Assembly (NCBI GenBank): GCA_038030265.1 | Contig: CM075943.1 | Location: 42,532,001-42,596,000, forward strand | Reading direction: 5' to 3' | Source of the DNA: Corythucha ciliata | Taxonomy: Eukaryota; Arthropoda; Insecta; Hemiptera; Tingidae | DNA: 64,000 bases | Shown: piece after piece, positions 11,640 through 22,330 of the stretch | How the letters are laid out: each line of letters begins with the position of its first letter | Position numbering within the stretch: position 1 is the stretch's first letter | Translations under genes and position numbers: made by a program | Notes under the pieces: generated by a model | The model's input: the letters and a program-made list of their open reading frames with translations, nothing else | The model's database searches: none | Told to the model about the DNA's origin: nothing

Positions 11640-13860
11640 ATTGATTGTCGGACAAGTAAAGAAAATGATGATCTGCAAAATTGTAAATTTCTGGTCTTAA
11701 TATTCTAAACTTGTGAGTTCATGGTCTTTCTTAATTTTTCCAAAATGGCAAGTTTCGGGTCTTTTTTCTACACATAGTGATTGCGCCGGCGATTTTTTAA
11801 AGTAATTTTTGAAGCGCCAAATTTCCGAAATTTGGGTTTAAAGGGTGAAACCCACTATTTTTAGTCATCAATGTAAACAAGACCACATACAAGAGGAGTG
11901 ATTCAAATCAACTGTAATCTTACCCTTCGCAAAATTGCAAGTTTTTGGGACTTTTTCATTTTTAGAGGCCATGGACCCAGGGCCAGCCTACCGGCACGCC
12001 AAAGCCTGGCAAATGTAGCCATGATTTTACCGCACTCTGGGATATAAATCTGTGAAATGGCCAGTTATCAGTGGAATGATCTAATTATCAGTGAAATTAC
12101 TAGTGGCCGGTATATTTTCTCGCGTAATTTTGCCAGTTTTTGGCTTTCATTTTCGCAACATTTTGAGTTTCGGGAATATTTCACAGCGACTGCAGAACCT
12201 GGCCTAATCGGCCCCGGCAGTGACCAAAGTTTTGTGACGAATAGTCGCATAATTGCGACATTTTGAAGGTAAATATCCACGATATTGGAATTTCCCCGAC
12301 GGAATGTTCATGTTTTTGGAAGTTTCATGTCCTAATTTCAACGAAACGGCGTGAATCCTGGGCAATCCTGTCCGTCCGAACTTTTTTTTTTTACAACTGA
12401 GTTTTTCTACAATAATTTACCTATTGTAACTTTGACTCTGAGTTTGAATGTGAACTTGAATTTATTTGCAAATGTGAAATTAAATGAATTTGCATGTTCG
12501 GTTCCTGATTTGAGATATTGAAGGTCTAATTTGAGTGAAATTACAATTTCACAGATTATCTACGCGAAATTGACAGTTTCGGGCCTTTGAGTCTTGATTC
12601 TTGCAAAAATGCGAGTTTCGGGTTTGAATTTAAATAAAATTGCAAGTTTTTGTGTTAAACATCCGTAAAATTGCTGAGTTCGCAATTATTTTTTTGTGAG
12701 CTAGACCGTAGACCAACCGCATTCGTAAGCTAACGAGGCCCATTCGCCGTAACCCCAACAAAATTGCAACATTTTGGAGGCAAATATCTTTGAAATTGAA
12801 TGTTTTCAGGCATAATTTTTGTGAAATTGCAAGTTCCAGGGTCAATTTATTTTAGAGGAACCTGGACTAGTCGTCTCCGCTACTAGCGCATATTCCCTGA
12901 CGATTGATTAGCCATGTTTCTCCTTTGTTGAGGTGATTTTCGGTACTTTGTATCAGGAGACCGTGACTGCTGGGAGCTGCTCCGTCGACGAGCTCCCAGT
13001 ACGTTCTGTTCTTCTGGTCATCGTGGACCATAACGTGACAAACACGACAAATGTTGACTCTTTTATCGTAATTTTTCCACGAAATGACAAGTTTCGGGTT
13101 CCGTGAAATTGAAAGTTTTCGGGCTGAATATTCGAAAAATTGCAAGTTTCAGGCCTAAAATTCGCAAAATTTGTGGTTTCAGGTCATTTTTAGTCACGAA
13201 AAGAAAAGGTTTCTGTAGGTCCGAGTGCTGCAATTGCTATGGAGGGCAAGGTTTAAGGAGCAGAACTATAGCCCTTCCGATTCTACGAGTAATTGGGTAT
13301 GACGTATAGGAGCCCAGTTATGGCCTTGGCGTCGTCACTCCCTCAAGCCCGCATTGATTCACTCCCAGAAAATGTCTAATAATAACCAACCATTCGTGCT
13401 TCAAAAGTTGCCAAAACTGAGTCTTCAATGCCTTGAAAATGGCTGAGCTGCAGGCCAAATTTCCACGAAATAAACACAGTTTCGTTATTGATTGATCACA
13501 GGCGTGCGGCTGTACTGGCAGTTTATGGTGTGAAATTATTAGTTGAGTGGGTGAGGGGACATTATTATGGTGATTTCAAGATTTCCTCGCGTTTTCCGAA
13601 GCCATAATTTTAGGTCTTGAATCACCTATTTGCCCAGAAATATATTGCAAATTGTCGTTTTTCAAGGCGCGAATGGTTAGTTTGGATATTTTTGGGGGCC
13701 AGTTTGGCTTTTTTCAGAGCACAAAATCATCAGTTTAAGCATTTTCCAGCCCCGAATCGTCAGATTATATACGCCGTCTGTAGGGAGAAAATGAACAGTT
13801 CGACTATTTTTGGAGCGTGAACAGCCATTTTTGCCATTTTTTAGGGTGAGAATGTATAGT
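11640..13860 (+). repeat. F1/F5 degenerate array
   Basis: About 2.2 kb of diverged ~30-bp units: TGCAAGTTTCGGG with GAAATT- or AAAATT-type ends up to about 13200, then units with GCCATTTT/CAGTTT cores (13430-13860). GGCC-GGACCC blocks near 11970 echo those in the 3.5-4.4 kb array. A non-repetitive island at about 12870-13070 contains a small CTGGGAGCTGCTCCGTCGAC palindrome-like patch. No gene. Confidence 0.65.
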
Positions 13861-14215
13861 CTGTTTAGGGTCTGTCCGTCCCCGGTCGGAGGAACATCAA
13901 TTGACTCATTGGCGCGCTAGAGAAATTGGATATTTTTGTGGCGCAAATAATAGTAGATAGTGCCATTCTCATGACACGAATTGCCAGTTTCACTAGAAAG
14001 GCCAGAGGGGTCATTTTGATCCCCGAAGCGTAGAAAAAATGCTTTAACTCTTGCAGGCTAAATCCAAAGCGCCTCAAATTTTGTGACTTTTCATAATTAC
14101 ATGTTACGTAAATGACAGCACAGTTTTTTTCATTTGCTTCTATTCAATGAGGATTAATGGTGTGCTATTATTAGAAAGGCCGAGGGGGTCATTTTGGCCC
14201 CTGAGTGCGATCTTC
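13861..14215 (+). repeat. Direct repeat with GGGGTCATTTTG core
   Basis: AGAAAGGCC followed by AGAGGGGTCATTTTGATCCCC at about 13993-14022 recurs as AGAAAGGCCGAGGGGGTCAT and TTTGGCCCCTGAGTGCG at about 14172-14208. The GGGGTCATTTTGGCCCC core can itself fold. No target duplication was seen. Confidence 0.55.
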
Positions 14216-17200
14216 CAATTTATACTTGTATAATTTCTGTGAGTATTCACAGTAAGTTCAATGATAGCTCAATTCACGTAAACGCAACGAACATTAGCTC
14301 GTATGAGTGATAGTAATGATGAGGAAACGTGGCTGGAGACTAGGGGGGGGGGTGAGGTAAGAGAAAGACGAAGGGAGTAATTTGCGCGCCAAACGCCTTC
14401 CTTTTTGCCGTTTTTGCGAAGGCAGCCCGAGGACAACTTCTCTGGCTGTTCCTGTGATTAAAATTGGAGTAGAACAAAACCCGCAAAGTTCTGTTATTTT
14501 GAAGAGCAAAACCCGCAAAAGTGGGTTTTCTGAGGTATGAAGGGTCTGGAGACGGCTTTTGAGATAACCAAACGTATGAAATTTGGATTTGTAAAGCAGC
14601 CAACCCACCAGACATGCGAAATTATGAAGGATCGGACCGCATGAAATGATGTGTAAAGGAGTGGAATCCACCGAATAGGCTTTTAATTGCCAAATTTGTG
14701 AATTCGGTCCCGCTTAAAATCCGGTTTACAGGGGTTGATTGCCATATTTTTCAAAAGAAAATGCCCCGTGTTGTCAATTCCACTACAAAATTTGAAAAGG
14801 TGCTGCAAAATCGAGAGTTGTGGGTGCTGAAAAAATAGAGTTTTTTGGCCTAAACGTAGATATTTATGTATCAGGCACCCTCCCCTCAACCTTTGATAGG
14901 ATAAAGCCCAACATTTAATGATGACAGACGGAAACAAGAGCGTTTTTATTCATTCAGACCGCCATTGCCTTCGCTCATTTACTCGAATGCGGTCATGCAG
15001 GAAGAGAGTCGTCGAAGCAAGGTGACCCCGTTTGAAACGTTCTATGTGCGAGGAAGCAATAATAATCAACAATTTCAACAATGCTTATGCAAGCGAGAAA
15101 TAACCTAACGTTACCAAAATGGAACCCCCTCCACTCCCTCTCATCCTACTCAATCACTCCACCCCAAGCGTAGGATTAAACGATTTGACAGAATGTGAAA
15201 CATTTTGAGAAGTGTAACGAACCCTCCGCCGTCGACTGTCATTTTGGCAGAGTTCCACTTCCTTCAGACGAAATAAATAAGATTATGACGAGTAAAGTGT
15301 TGGATATTTAATTTGAAGAGGGACGGGGTTGTCGGGTGGTAAAAACAATCAAAACTGTTTGCCAAGATTGTTTTCTCTCGGAAACTTAGCTTTACTCATA
15401 AAATCACTAAAATCAGACACATGTTGACACTGGTTACCGATAAACCCTCTTTTCCCACGATTCCCTCCATAAAATGTTGAAACCGAGATTTGTTCACTCC
15501 AAAAGGGTTAATAATTGTGACTTCTGATCGGAACCTCTTATGTTCGCGGGAGAATCATCTTACTGTCGTCAAATTAATAGAATAGAAAGTTGGTGACAAT
15601 AACTTCGATTTGAATCTCCGCTTTCATTATGCTACAGTTTGGCAGGGTCTTTTGTTTGAGTTAAACTCCGAAAGGTGGGCGGGAATGTTTATGGGCCGTT
15701 ATCAGTTTAAGGGGGAGCTGGCGTGGTCCAATATATTTGAAGGCCCACTACCGAGCGTTTGGGATTAGTGGGCACTATCTATACTTCGAGTCTCCCCCCC
15801 CCCGCCGCGAAAGGGGAAGGGTGTCGTCTAATTAAAATGACCTCTCAACCCCCTCCGGCCCACTTCTATTAGGAGTTTAACCCTCTTTCTCACTTCACCA
15901 GCAGATGAGGAAGAGGCGCATAAACGAGCGAGGCTGCCAAAGGGGGGGGGGGTTGATATTGCCTTTCCCGAAGACCCCCAAGTTTCCTCCCATCTCCATA
16001 CTAATCCCTTTTTCGCAGAGAACTAAAGCCTTATCAGTAATCTGTTAATATAATTCCTGCGAAGGGAGAGAAGGGTAGAGGCAGTCGGGTAAAGGAAAGA
16101 GAGATGAGATGAAGAAGAGCAGGCAACTCCACTAATTGCATTGCAAATTTCTTTAACCCCATCTTTTCTTCCTCGCCCCCAACCATTCTCACGTCTTCAC
16201 TTCCACCAATACCACACTATAAGGCGCGAGTTGATTGGGACTTCTCCCGCCCCCACCCCTCACCGAAATGTATATCGTTTGACTTTGCCAGAAACTTTGT
16301 GATTTAGTCCCGAGATTAAGAGGAATTAATCGAAAACGCACTTTAATTTGGGAAAACCCGCCGCTCTAGAATAAACCAACCGCGAAAGGACAATTACGCA
16401 AGCTTAAATCTTGGCATATTAAACGCATTCACAGACACAGTCGCGCGATTAATAACGGTAGAAATTATCAAAATTTGGTGTTGACCGAAAATCTTCTGAA
16501 TATCCGGATGACTTATAAGCTATAGCTAATGTGTTCATAGCAATAGGTCTAAAAATAGTACTAAATTAATTAAGATTTTTTCCATGGCTAGACACCAGTA
16601 GGTATTCTACCGCTTTTTAGCTGCTTGAAAGTTCTGCAACATGTGACGGTATGGCGTATACGTTTAGGACAATGGAGCAACGCGAGGACAATGGTGAGCC
16701 CCCAATATATTTTACTTGGTTGTCGTTCCCCCGTGCCGCCTCCACTGCCCCCTATATCCACCCGGCGTTTCGTTTCTTTTTTTTTGCCTCTCCACGCCCA
16801 CCAACAGATTCATACATATTCATCAAAACATAATTAATCACGTGGTCTCCCCTGGGCAAATCCCGTCCCGTCCACCCCCTTCTCGCTGACGAGCAATAAT
16901 TTCATAAAGCTTTTTATTTTGTTCCTCCCTCTGTCCCTTTTTCTTTCTCCCCATTTTCCCTTATGCTGGTGTTACGCGAGCTATTTCGTACACAACTCTT
17001 TTCATACGGACATTTTTTGTTCTCTACAAAGTCAATAAAGGGTTGTGTGATGGTGTGAGGAGGGGAAAAGTGATATTAATGGTAAGGGATTGGCCATTAC
17101 CGCATGTTAATAATTAAAATTTGTTTTATATTGCGCCTTGAATACGCCGATATGTCATAGAAAACCAATTTTTTTTTTTTTTTTTTTTCAATTCCCAAGC

Positions 17201-18289
17201 ACAGTAAAATCCTACAACCACCAATGCCCCCTCACAAATTAAAATAAGGATCAACCAAAAATAATTAATTAGTCCCTCGCCTTGTACCCAATTCCCAGAA
17301 TATATTGCTTTACCTGTGCTCCCACCCCACCCGTAGCTCTTAACAGCCAACCCTTTTATACCTTGTCTAAAGATGTTGAGTGGAAAAACGTGATTTAATT
17401 CCTTCTCCCGTTAATTAAAATCTAAGAGAAGAAAATATTTCTTGAAAACGGGCCGATAGATAAACGTTCCGTATAATGTAGATACAAAATTATTTTTTAA
17501 ATCCTTGAAATAAAATCAATATTTGCACGTTATAGCGGGTAGGTACTAAAACTTGGCAGGAATGTTGACATTCGTTCAAAAGGTTGCTCTAAAGGTGAAC
17601 GTTTCATTATTCTTGGAACCCATGAGCACCCCTTTCCATCTCTTCAAAGTTCTCCATCCACCAGTTATGGGTCAATTGAAGTAACGGTGCGATATCTGAA
17701 TAGTGCAAATTGTGAATTAGGATTGTTATAATCTATCAGACTGCGGGGAAGCATGTGTGGGCATCCCCCCCTCAACTAACCCATCTAAACACCACCCATG
17801 CACTAACTTGGCGGAGTTTACTCTCAAGAGGGAACTATGGATTGGGGGAATTACCATAATCAATTACGGATAGCTTAAGGATTAAGCTTCGCCTAATGCG
17901 AACTAGATACCTGTTATAATTACATTACAGCTTGCCCAGTATAGTAATTAATGCACTAATCCGATGTGTATAGGGATATTCCACGAAGTTTTGTCACATT
18001 TTTCTTCAAGTGTTAATAGATCTGGTGGTGGGGGGGGGGGCTATTGCCCCATTCCTCCGATATAGTTGCGTATAAAAGCGTGTTGTTTTTTCTTTGCGTG
18101 ACCGCTTGTTGAATAATTGTCGACACAGTCGGGCTGAAACGTGTTCGGTTCAGGTGAATTTGACTTTGAAACTAACTTTATATATACCTCCCGTCACCAT
18201 CAGCATCACCCCAGAGCTTTTTGACCTCGACAGCAACTTTTACAGCGCCAAACTTGCTACGAGAAATAAGTTATTCCTCAAACCTCCAA
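14216..18289. other. Unique DNA without recognised genes
   Basis: No repeat family or coding exon is recognised over four kilobases. Poly-C or poly-G runs of 10-11 are at 15794-15803, 15942-15952 and 18030-18040, and a 20-T run is at 17169-17188. Purine- or pyrimidine-rich blocks (15780-16260, 16720-16980) explain the short open frames. It may be intronic or regulatory, but I have no positive evidence. Confidence 0.5.
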
Positions 18290-18443
18290 CGGCCTCAAAC
18301 GGCTAAATCTACGACTAACGCGTAAAAATGGCAAAATTGAAGATTCGTGCCTTGAAAACGGCTAAACTGGCAATAATTATGTGCCCTAATATAACTAGAC
18401 TGACCATTTGCGCCTCAGAAATGGCAGGACGGACTGTACGAGC

Positions 18444-18591
18444 TTAAAGCTCGGTGCACACGATGCATTTTTTGAAGCATGATGGCCTGCCTGTTCTAAA
18501 AAAACAACCGGTCACTACCGGGGATCATATGTTTTTTTTCACCATGCATGTAAAAATGCTTCGAAAAATGCATCGTGTGCACCGAGCTTAA
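18444..18591. mobile_element. TTAA-flanked MITE (piggyBac-like)
   Basis: TTAA at 18444-18447 and 18588-18591 flanks ends AGCTCGGTGCACACGATGCA and TGCATCGTGTGCACCGAGC. The inverted repeats are about 34 bp with about two differences. The TTAA target is the hallmark of piggyBac-type transposition. No coding capacity. The preceding ~150 bp are F7-like units. Confidence 0.8.
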
Positions 18592-18699
18592 CTGTTGGTA
18601 GATTATTGCCTTCGCAGTCACCCATGATTTGACATTTTCTTCTCTTGTTGCTACTGCCGATAGCTCGAGGCGTAAGTATTTACTTTTGCCATCTCAATA

Positions 18700-19190
18700 G
18701 CAAACTTCGGAGCGGTTTCCTCTCACAAAAAACCAATTTCTAGGGTTTAGCTCATGCTTTAACCAAATTTCACAAGTCCCAAGTTTGATATTTAAAAAAA
18801 AAGCTTCGCGCGGGGGGTTTTCTCATTACAAAATCGAATTTCGTGGGTTTCGATCTTATTTAAACCGAATTTCACGGTTTTGGCTCTCAGGAACCCCAAT
18901 GTCGTTGTTTTGGCTCTTAAAAAAATACAATGTCACGTATTTATTTTGTATTAAATCAAAATTTCGTGAGTTCGCCCCTTTCAAATCCAAATTTCACCGT
19001 TTTCCACCGGTTTGCACGCACTTATTCTGGGCCTGAGATGGCCAGCCTGGGCTTTGAATCACAGTTTTGGCCTCAAAATCCTCTCTCACACTACAGTAGT
19101 AGAGAACGTAGCCAGAAAACTTTCAATTTCTCAGATATTCAAACGGGAGAAGTATTTCTGGTTTTTTGGAACTTATGAATCTAATAAACA
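18700..19190 (+). repeat. F3 degenerate array
   Basis: Diverged ~30-bp units of the pattern AAACC(G)AATTTCACGGTTTTGGCTC. The same family is seen at 31480-32200, 36590-37700, 40500-42560, 43880-44370, 45090-45960 and 56480-57960. No gene. Confidence 0.65.
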
Positions 19191-19214
19191 AGTAAAGACA
19201 TGAAAACAAAATCG

Positions 19215-19345
19215 ATGACCTAAATGCATTGACTCCCGCTCACTTCCTCATTGGCAGTAGTATAGTCGAGGTGCCAGAACCAGACTTGAAACATCTACCT
19301 AGCAATCGACTTTCACGTTGGCAATATGTACAACACACGCGCGCG
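19215..19345 (+). pseudogene. BEL/Pao integrase-tail fragment, inverted
   Basis: On the plus strand it reads LTPAHFLIGSS, LPSNRLSRWQ, matching the conserved end of the BEL/Pao integrase region. It is an inverted, closely similar copy of minus-strand sequence at about 20160-20265. After about 19345 the sequence switches to a minus-strand BEL/Pao tail, so this is a rearrangement junction. Confidence 0.75.
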
Positions 19346-19369
19346 CCATCATGTCTTCCCCGCCATGAA

Positions 19370-19540
19370 GCATTGTCTTCTTTATTATCTTCGATTGGCA
19401 GAGGGCAGAGGTCTCGAAAATTCCTCTTGAAGTACCCAGAATTTGTTCGAACGGTGATGACACGAAGGTAACCATCGGGTCCTTTGTGGGTGTCTGTGAC
19501 CAGGAAAAATTGCACCGATGGTTCGGTCCAGTCACCGTTT
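19370..19540 (-). pseudogene. BEL/Pao polyprotein C-terminal tail
   Basis: The minus strand reads WTEPSVQFFLV, then GPDGYLRVITVRT and LCPLP, matching the typical BEL/Pao ending of G.DG..RVV.VRT..G...R....LCPLP. This is the DNA-binding C-terminus of integrase. It is separated from the rest of the element by the repeat at 19541-19640 and the MITE at 19714-19842. Confidence 0.75.
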
Positions 19541-19640
19541 CGACCTCAGATCTTCAGCTACCTGAGCTACTCGGTCCTGGTCTCATCAGCCCGGCAATTG
19601 AACCGAGTACGGAGCCGATGGACCACCCCTCGCCGGGAAC
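19541..19640. repeat. Dispersed repeat shared with 47509-47600
   Basis: It shares CTTCAGCTACCTGAGCTACT, GGTCTCATCA, CCCGGCAATTGA and CCGAGTACGGAGCCGATGGA with 47501-47605. On the minus strand GTAGCTCAGGTAGC looks like a tRNA A box, but the box-B-like GGTCGAAAC follows too closely for a normal tRNA. Nature unknown. Confidence 0.6.
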
Positions 19641-19713
19641 AGAGGTGCCACTGCACTATGATCCCCACCCCCGTACACAGCAATACCGAGTCAGGGAGAA
19701 CCCGGCTCACCAC

Positions 19714-19842
19714 GGGCCGTATTCCGAAGCCGCGTGAAAATGCCGCAAAAAGCGGTTTCTACGGCGGGATAATGTTATTTCTTATTCTGCGTCCTTGGAT
19801 CCCGCTCGCGGCATTTTTTCCCGACCGTTCAGAATAGGCCCC
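19714..19842 (+). mobile_element. GGGGCC-ended fold-back MITE, copy 2
   Basis: 129 bp in the same orientation as copy 1 at 901-1031 and nearly identical to it, including the ATGCCGCAAAAAG segment and the GGATCCCGCT segment. The ends are trimmed by one or two bases. It sits inside the BEL/Pao remains. Confidence 0.85.
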
Positions 19843-19956
19843 TGGACTGATGAGAACCGTGAGGGCGAAACGGGGACTGGGGATGTTGTGGCTTGACACC
19901 ACGGCCGAGTTCAACAAAGAACGAGTAAGATGTTGGGGGCAGGAGCCACCAAACAA

Positions 19957-20345
19957 TCACGAAAAACTGCACCGAAGGTGCGGACCAGTCGGTGACCAGG
20001 CCCAAATTCCAATCGAGAGATAGCGCCTGATAGTTTTCGACCAAGACAAGCGTTCCAGTCTCAAGATTTTTCGAAGTAGTTTTCCACTTGGTACGTCGTT
20101 GCAGTTCTTGCAGGTATTCTGTTGGCCAGCGTTGCGAAACATGTTGTACAACTTATTGCACATGTTGCCAACGTGAAAGTCGATCGCTAGGTAGTTGTTT
20201 CAAGTTCTGGTTCTGGCAACTCGACTGTACTACTGCCAATGAGGAAGTGAGCGGGAGTCAAAGCAGGATGGCAAAGGGGTGAGAGGACGAGAGTTGATGC
20301 AACCTTCTATTTGGACTAGTACTGCTTTGGTTGCGAAAAGTCTTG
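19957..20345 (-). pseudogene. BEL/Pao integrase C-terminal remnant
   Basis: The minus strand reads QIEGCINSRPLTPL near 20265-20330, then ALTPAHFLIGSS near 20220-20260, a stop near 20190, and NKLYNMFRNAGQQ and VLVENYQALSLDWNLGLV down to about 20000. These are the end of the integrase core and the following GPY/F-like region. The catalytic core upstream is deleted, since it joins directly to RNase H sequence near 20390. Confidence 0.75.
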
Positions 20346-20389
20346 GATTTTAGCAACACGATTTGTAACGAATGTTGTCTATTTTGAAG

Positions 20390-20764
20390 GAGGCCCGTTC
20401 AGCTATGACAATACAATTTGAGAGTCCGTTCAGTAAGTGACCTTGTCTATGTCCAAGATTTCGATCGACGGCAGTGTTTGTTCAATAAGCTCTGCGAGTA
20501 AAAGAGCCGCACACAGCTCAAGACGAGGCAGTGGAGATTTCAAAGTCACTAGGTGAACTGTGACGCCACCAAAGAAGTGTGGGTTGAACTACGCAAGAAA
20601 ATGCAAGCGCCGTAGGCTGTTGTCGACGCATCGGAAAACCCATGTATTTCGAATTTTGTAGCTCCAGGAATAGCGATGCAGCGAGGAATCTTTAATTCAG
20701 TCAGTGACAACAAAGACGAGCACAGCGAGCTCCACTCTTCGACAATCCCATCATTTACACACAT
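20390..20764 (-). pseudogene. BEL/Pao RNase H remnant
   Basis: On the minus strand HGFSDASTTAYGACIFLRS (about 20600-20660) matches the RNase H entry motif of BEL/Pao. It is followed by PRLELCAALLLAELIEQ (about 20480-20530) and a diverged TDSQIVLS (about 20405-20430) after an internal stop. The preceding segment (about 20680-20760) matches the RT connection region. The acidic residues of the motif are partly retained, but the frame is broken. Confidence 0.75.
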
Positions 20765-20837
20765 TTTTTACATTTGGTACATACATTGGTACATTTTTTC
20801 TATGTCTCCACATAATTGCACGGGATAGATGCGAGCT

Positions 20838-21233
20838 CTAATTAGATGCCGTGAAAGTGACTGCTGACAAATAGTTTAAAGAGTATCTAGACGATGATTT
20901 GCGGGAGAAATCAAATACAACTCTCAGTTTTGTGGTTGATGAGGTTTCTTTGAAAACCGCGTGGTGGGGTACAAAATAACATGTCGATGATGCAATTGTG
21001 GACGTATCCACCTTTTCAATATGACGAAAACCCCAATACTCCTCTAGAAAGGTTTGATATTTTACTTTTAACTCGGGGTGCAGTGCAAAGCGCCTTTTGA
21101 GGTTGACAAAACTTCCAAGAGCGACATCTCGGCTATTGCCCAACAATTTGACATTATTTTTCAAAGGGATCTTGACGACGTAGCGACCATGAGCATCCCC
21201 AAATGTGGTTGAAGCGTAGATTTCTTCCCACAA
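20838..21233 (-). pseudogene. BEL/Pao reverse transcriptase N-terminal part
   Basis: 131 codons on the minus strand. GRYVVKIPLKNN, RRFALHPELKVKYQTFLEEY, PHHAVFKE and TKLRVVFDFS are the canonical opening blocks of BEL/Pao RT (fingers and start of the palm). The sequence ends before the YVDD-type catalytic block, which is absent from the window. Some 80 bases of non-matching DNA separate it from the RNase H piece. Confidence 0.85.
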
Positions 21234-21247
21234 ACTTTTTCCCTTCG

Positions 21248-21493
21248 TCAGTGAGGGGGGTTATCAAGTGTTTCAATTTCCCAAAATTTTTTAATTGTTT
21301 TGTCCGCGGACTCAACGGCCACGTCGGAGATTACGCAACAATGACTAGTGAGCGACATGGAAGCAGCGACAGTGATTATCAGGCCAAGTTTTGTTTCGCG
21401 AAGAGACAAAGTCTTCCCAGTGAGATTTAGCTGCCCGTGCCCCATTAAATCCCAAAATATTCCAGCACTCATCAAGATTTCAATTTCGTCCAA
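21248..21493 (-). pseudogene. BEL/Pao protease-RT linker
   Basis: The minus strand reads IEILMSAGIFWDLM and LRETKLGLII, matching the BEL/Pao segment I.LLIGAD.FW.L and L..T.LGWI that lies between protease and RT. It overlaps the end of the protease reading by about 13 bases in a different frame, so a frameshift lies near 21485. Confidence 0.75.
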
Positions 21494-21875
21494 TTTCAGC
21501 TAAGTTTGGGTCAGTAAGAACGACATGCGGGGGTAGTTGCAGGGTTTTTACGTCGATGTTCACCTGAAGATTGTAGTTGGTGATTTTGGGAACCACGAGA
21601 AACTCTAACTTACGAGAGAAAGTCGATACTCGAGAACCGATTTGGACTTCGACCTTGTACTGAATGGGAACTGATGTTCCATCAAATCCTTCGACGCTGA
21701 TTGAAGCAAGATTTCTCTTTACTCCGAGACGGCTGCAGAGAGACGACGTCATGAAACTAGATTGTGCTGCACAATCAAGCAAGGCGTGACAGTGAAATGG
21801 GCTTTTCGGACCGAAAACTGTAATTTTGGCTGTAGCCAGCAGAACGACTGAATTTTGAGGTGCACATGACGTCAT
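21480..21875 (-). pseudogene. BEL/Pao aspartic protease domain
   Basis: 131 codons on the minus strand. VLLATAKITVFGP opens the domain and ALLDCAAQSSFMTSSLCSRL is the active-site strand. Families normally carry D-S/T/Q-G at this site. Here it reads D-C-A, so the aspartate is kept but the flexible glycine is lost. The domain would mature the gag-pol polyprotein. The preceding AP-rich cleavage region merges with gag in another frame. Confidence 0.8.
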
Positions 21876-22303
21876 TGCGATGTGTGTACTATGTGTAATC
21901 GGTTGAGCGATGGATTACGACGAGGTGTTGACAGACGACGAATAGCGATGGGCTTGCGAAAGCGATGATGATAGTCGATGCAACAATGAATTGTGTTCTT
22001 TTGGCAAGTTTTGCAAATGGAAGCAGATTTGCAATCAGCAACGCGGTGCTTCGCGCCCAAACAATTGATACAGAGCTGTTTGCTTAAATTACAGGCATTT
22101 TCAAGAACTGAGAGCACGAATAGATGGCATGAGGTTCGTGGCAGAGCGCACATTCTTTGCCTTTGTTGTTGACAGCCAAGTAACGAGATTACCTTTGAGA
22201 AGCAGAAACTTTGAGTTGTTTTTCGAAATGACGAGACGAAGGGGTGGGTTCTGACTGGGGCGTTAGTTATCAATGGCTCAAGTATTTGGAATCTGCCCTC
22301 CAA
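21872..22303 (-). pseudogene. BEL/Pao gag C-terminal part with zinc knuckles
   Basis: 143 codons on the minus strand. CINCLGAKHRVADC followed by CKTCQKNTIHCCIDYHH gives two CCHC-type knuckles, the usual end of a BEL/Pao gag that binds RNA. The N-terminal half is not recognisable and frames break near 22200. It is directly followed by the protease with a four-base overlap. Confidence 0.75.
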
Positions 22304-22330
22304 GAACTCGAAAAGCCTGGCTACCGTAGG

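Larger units (their letters stand above)
19908..22330 (-). mobile_element. Decayed BEL/Pao LTR retroelement
   Basis: Minus-strand order from high to low coordinates: gag zinc knuckles, protease, reverse transcriptase start, RNase H, integrase end. This matches BEL/Pao order. Most of the reverse transcriptase palm and most of the integrase core are deleted, and stops and frameshifts are frequent. I could not identify LTRs. A terminal stretch (19908-19989) is repeated at 47426-47508. The element is inactive. Confidence 0.85.

Noticed and set aside
14294..14671. 125-codon minus-strand open frame.
   Set aside because: No domain, overlapping frame of similar length in the same DNA, poly-G run inside.
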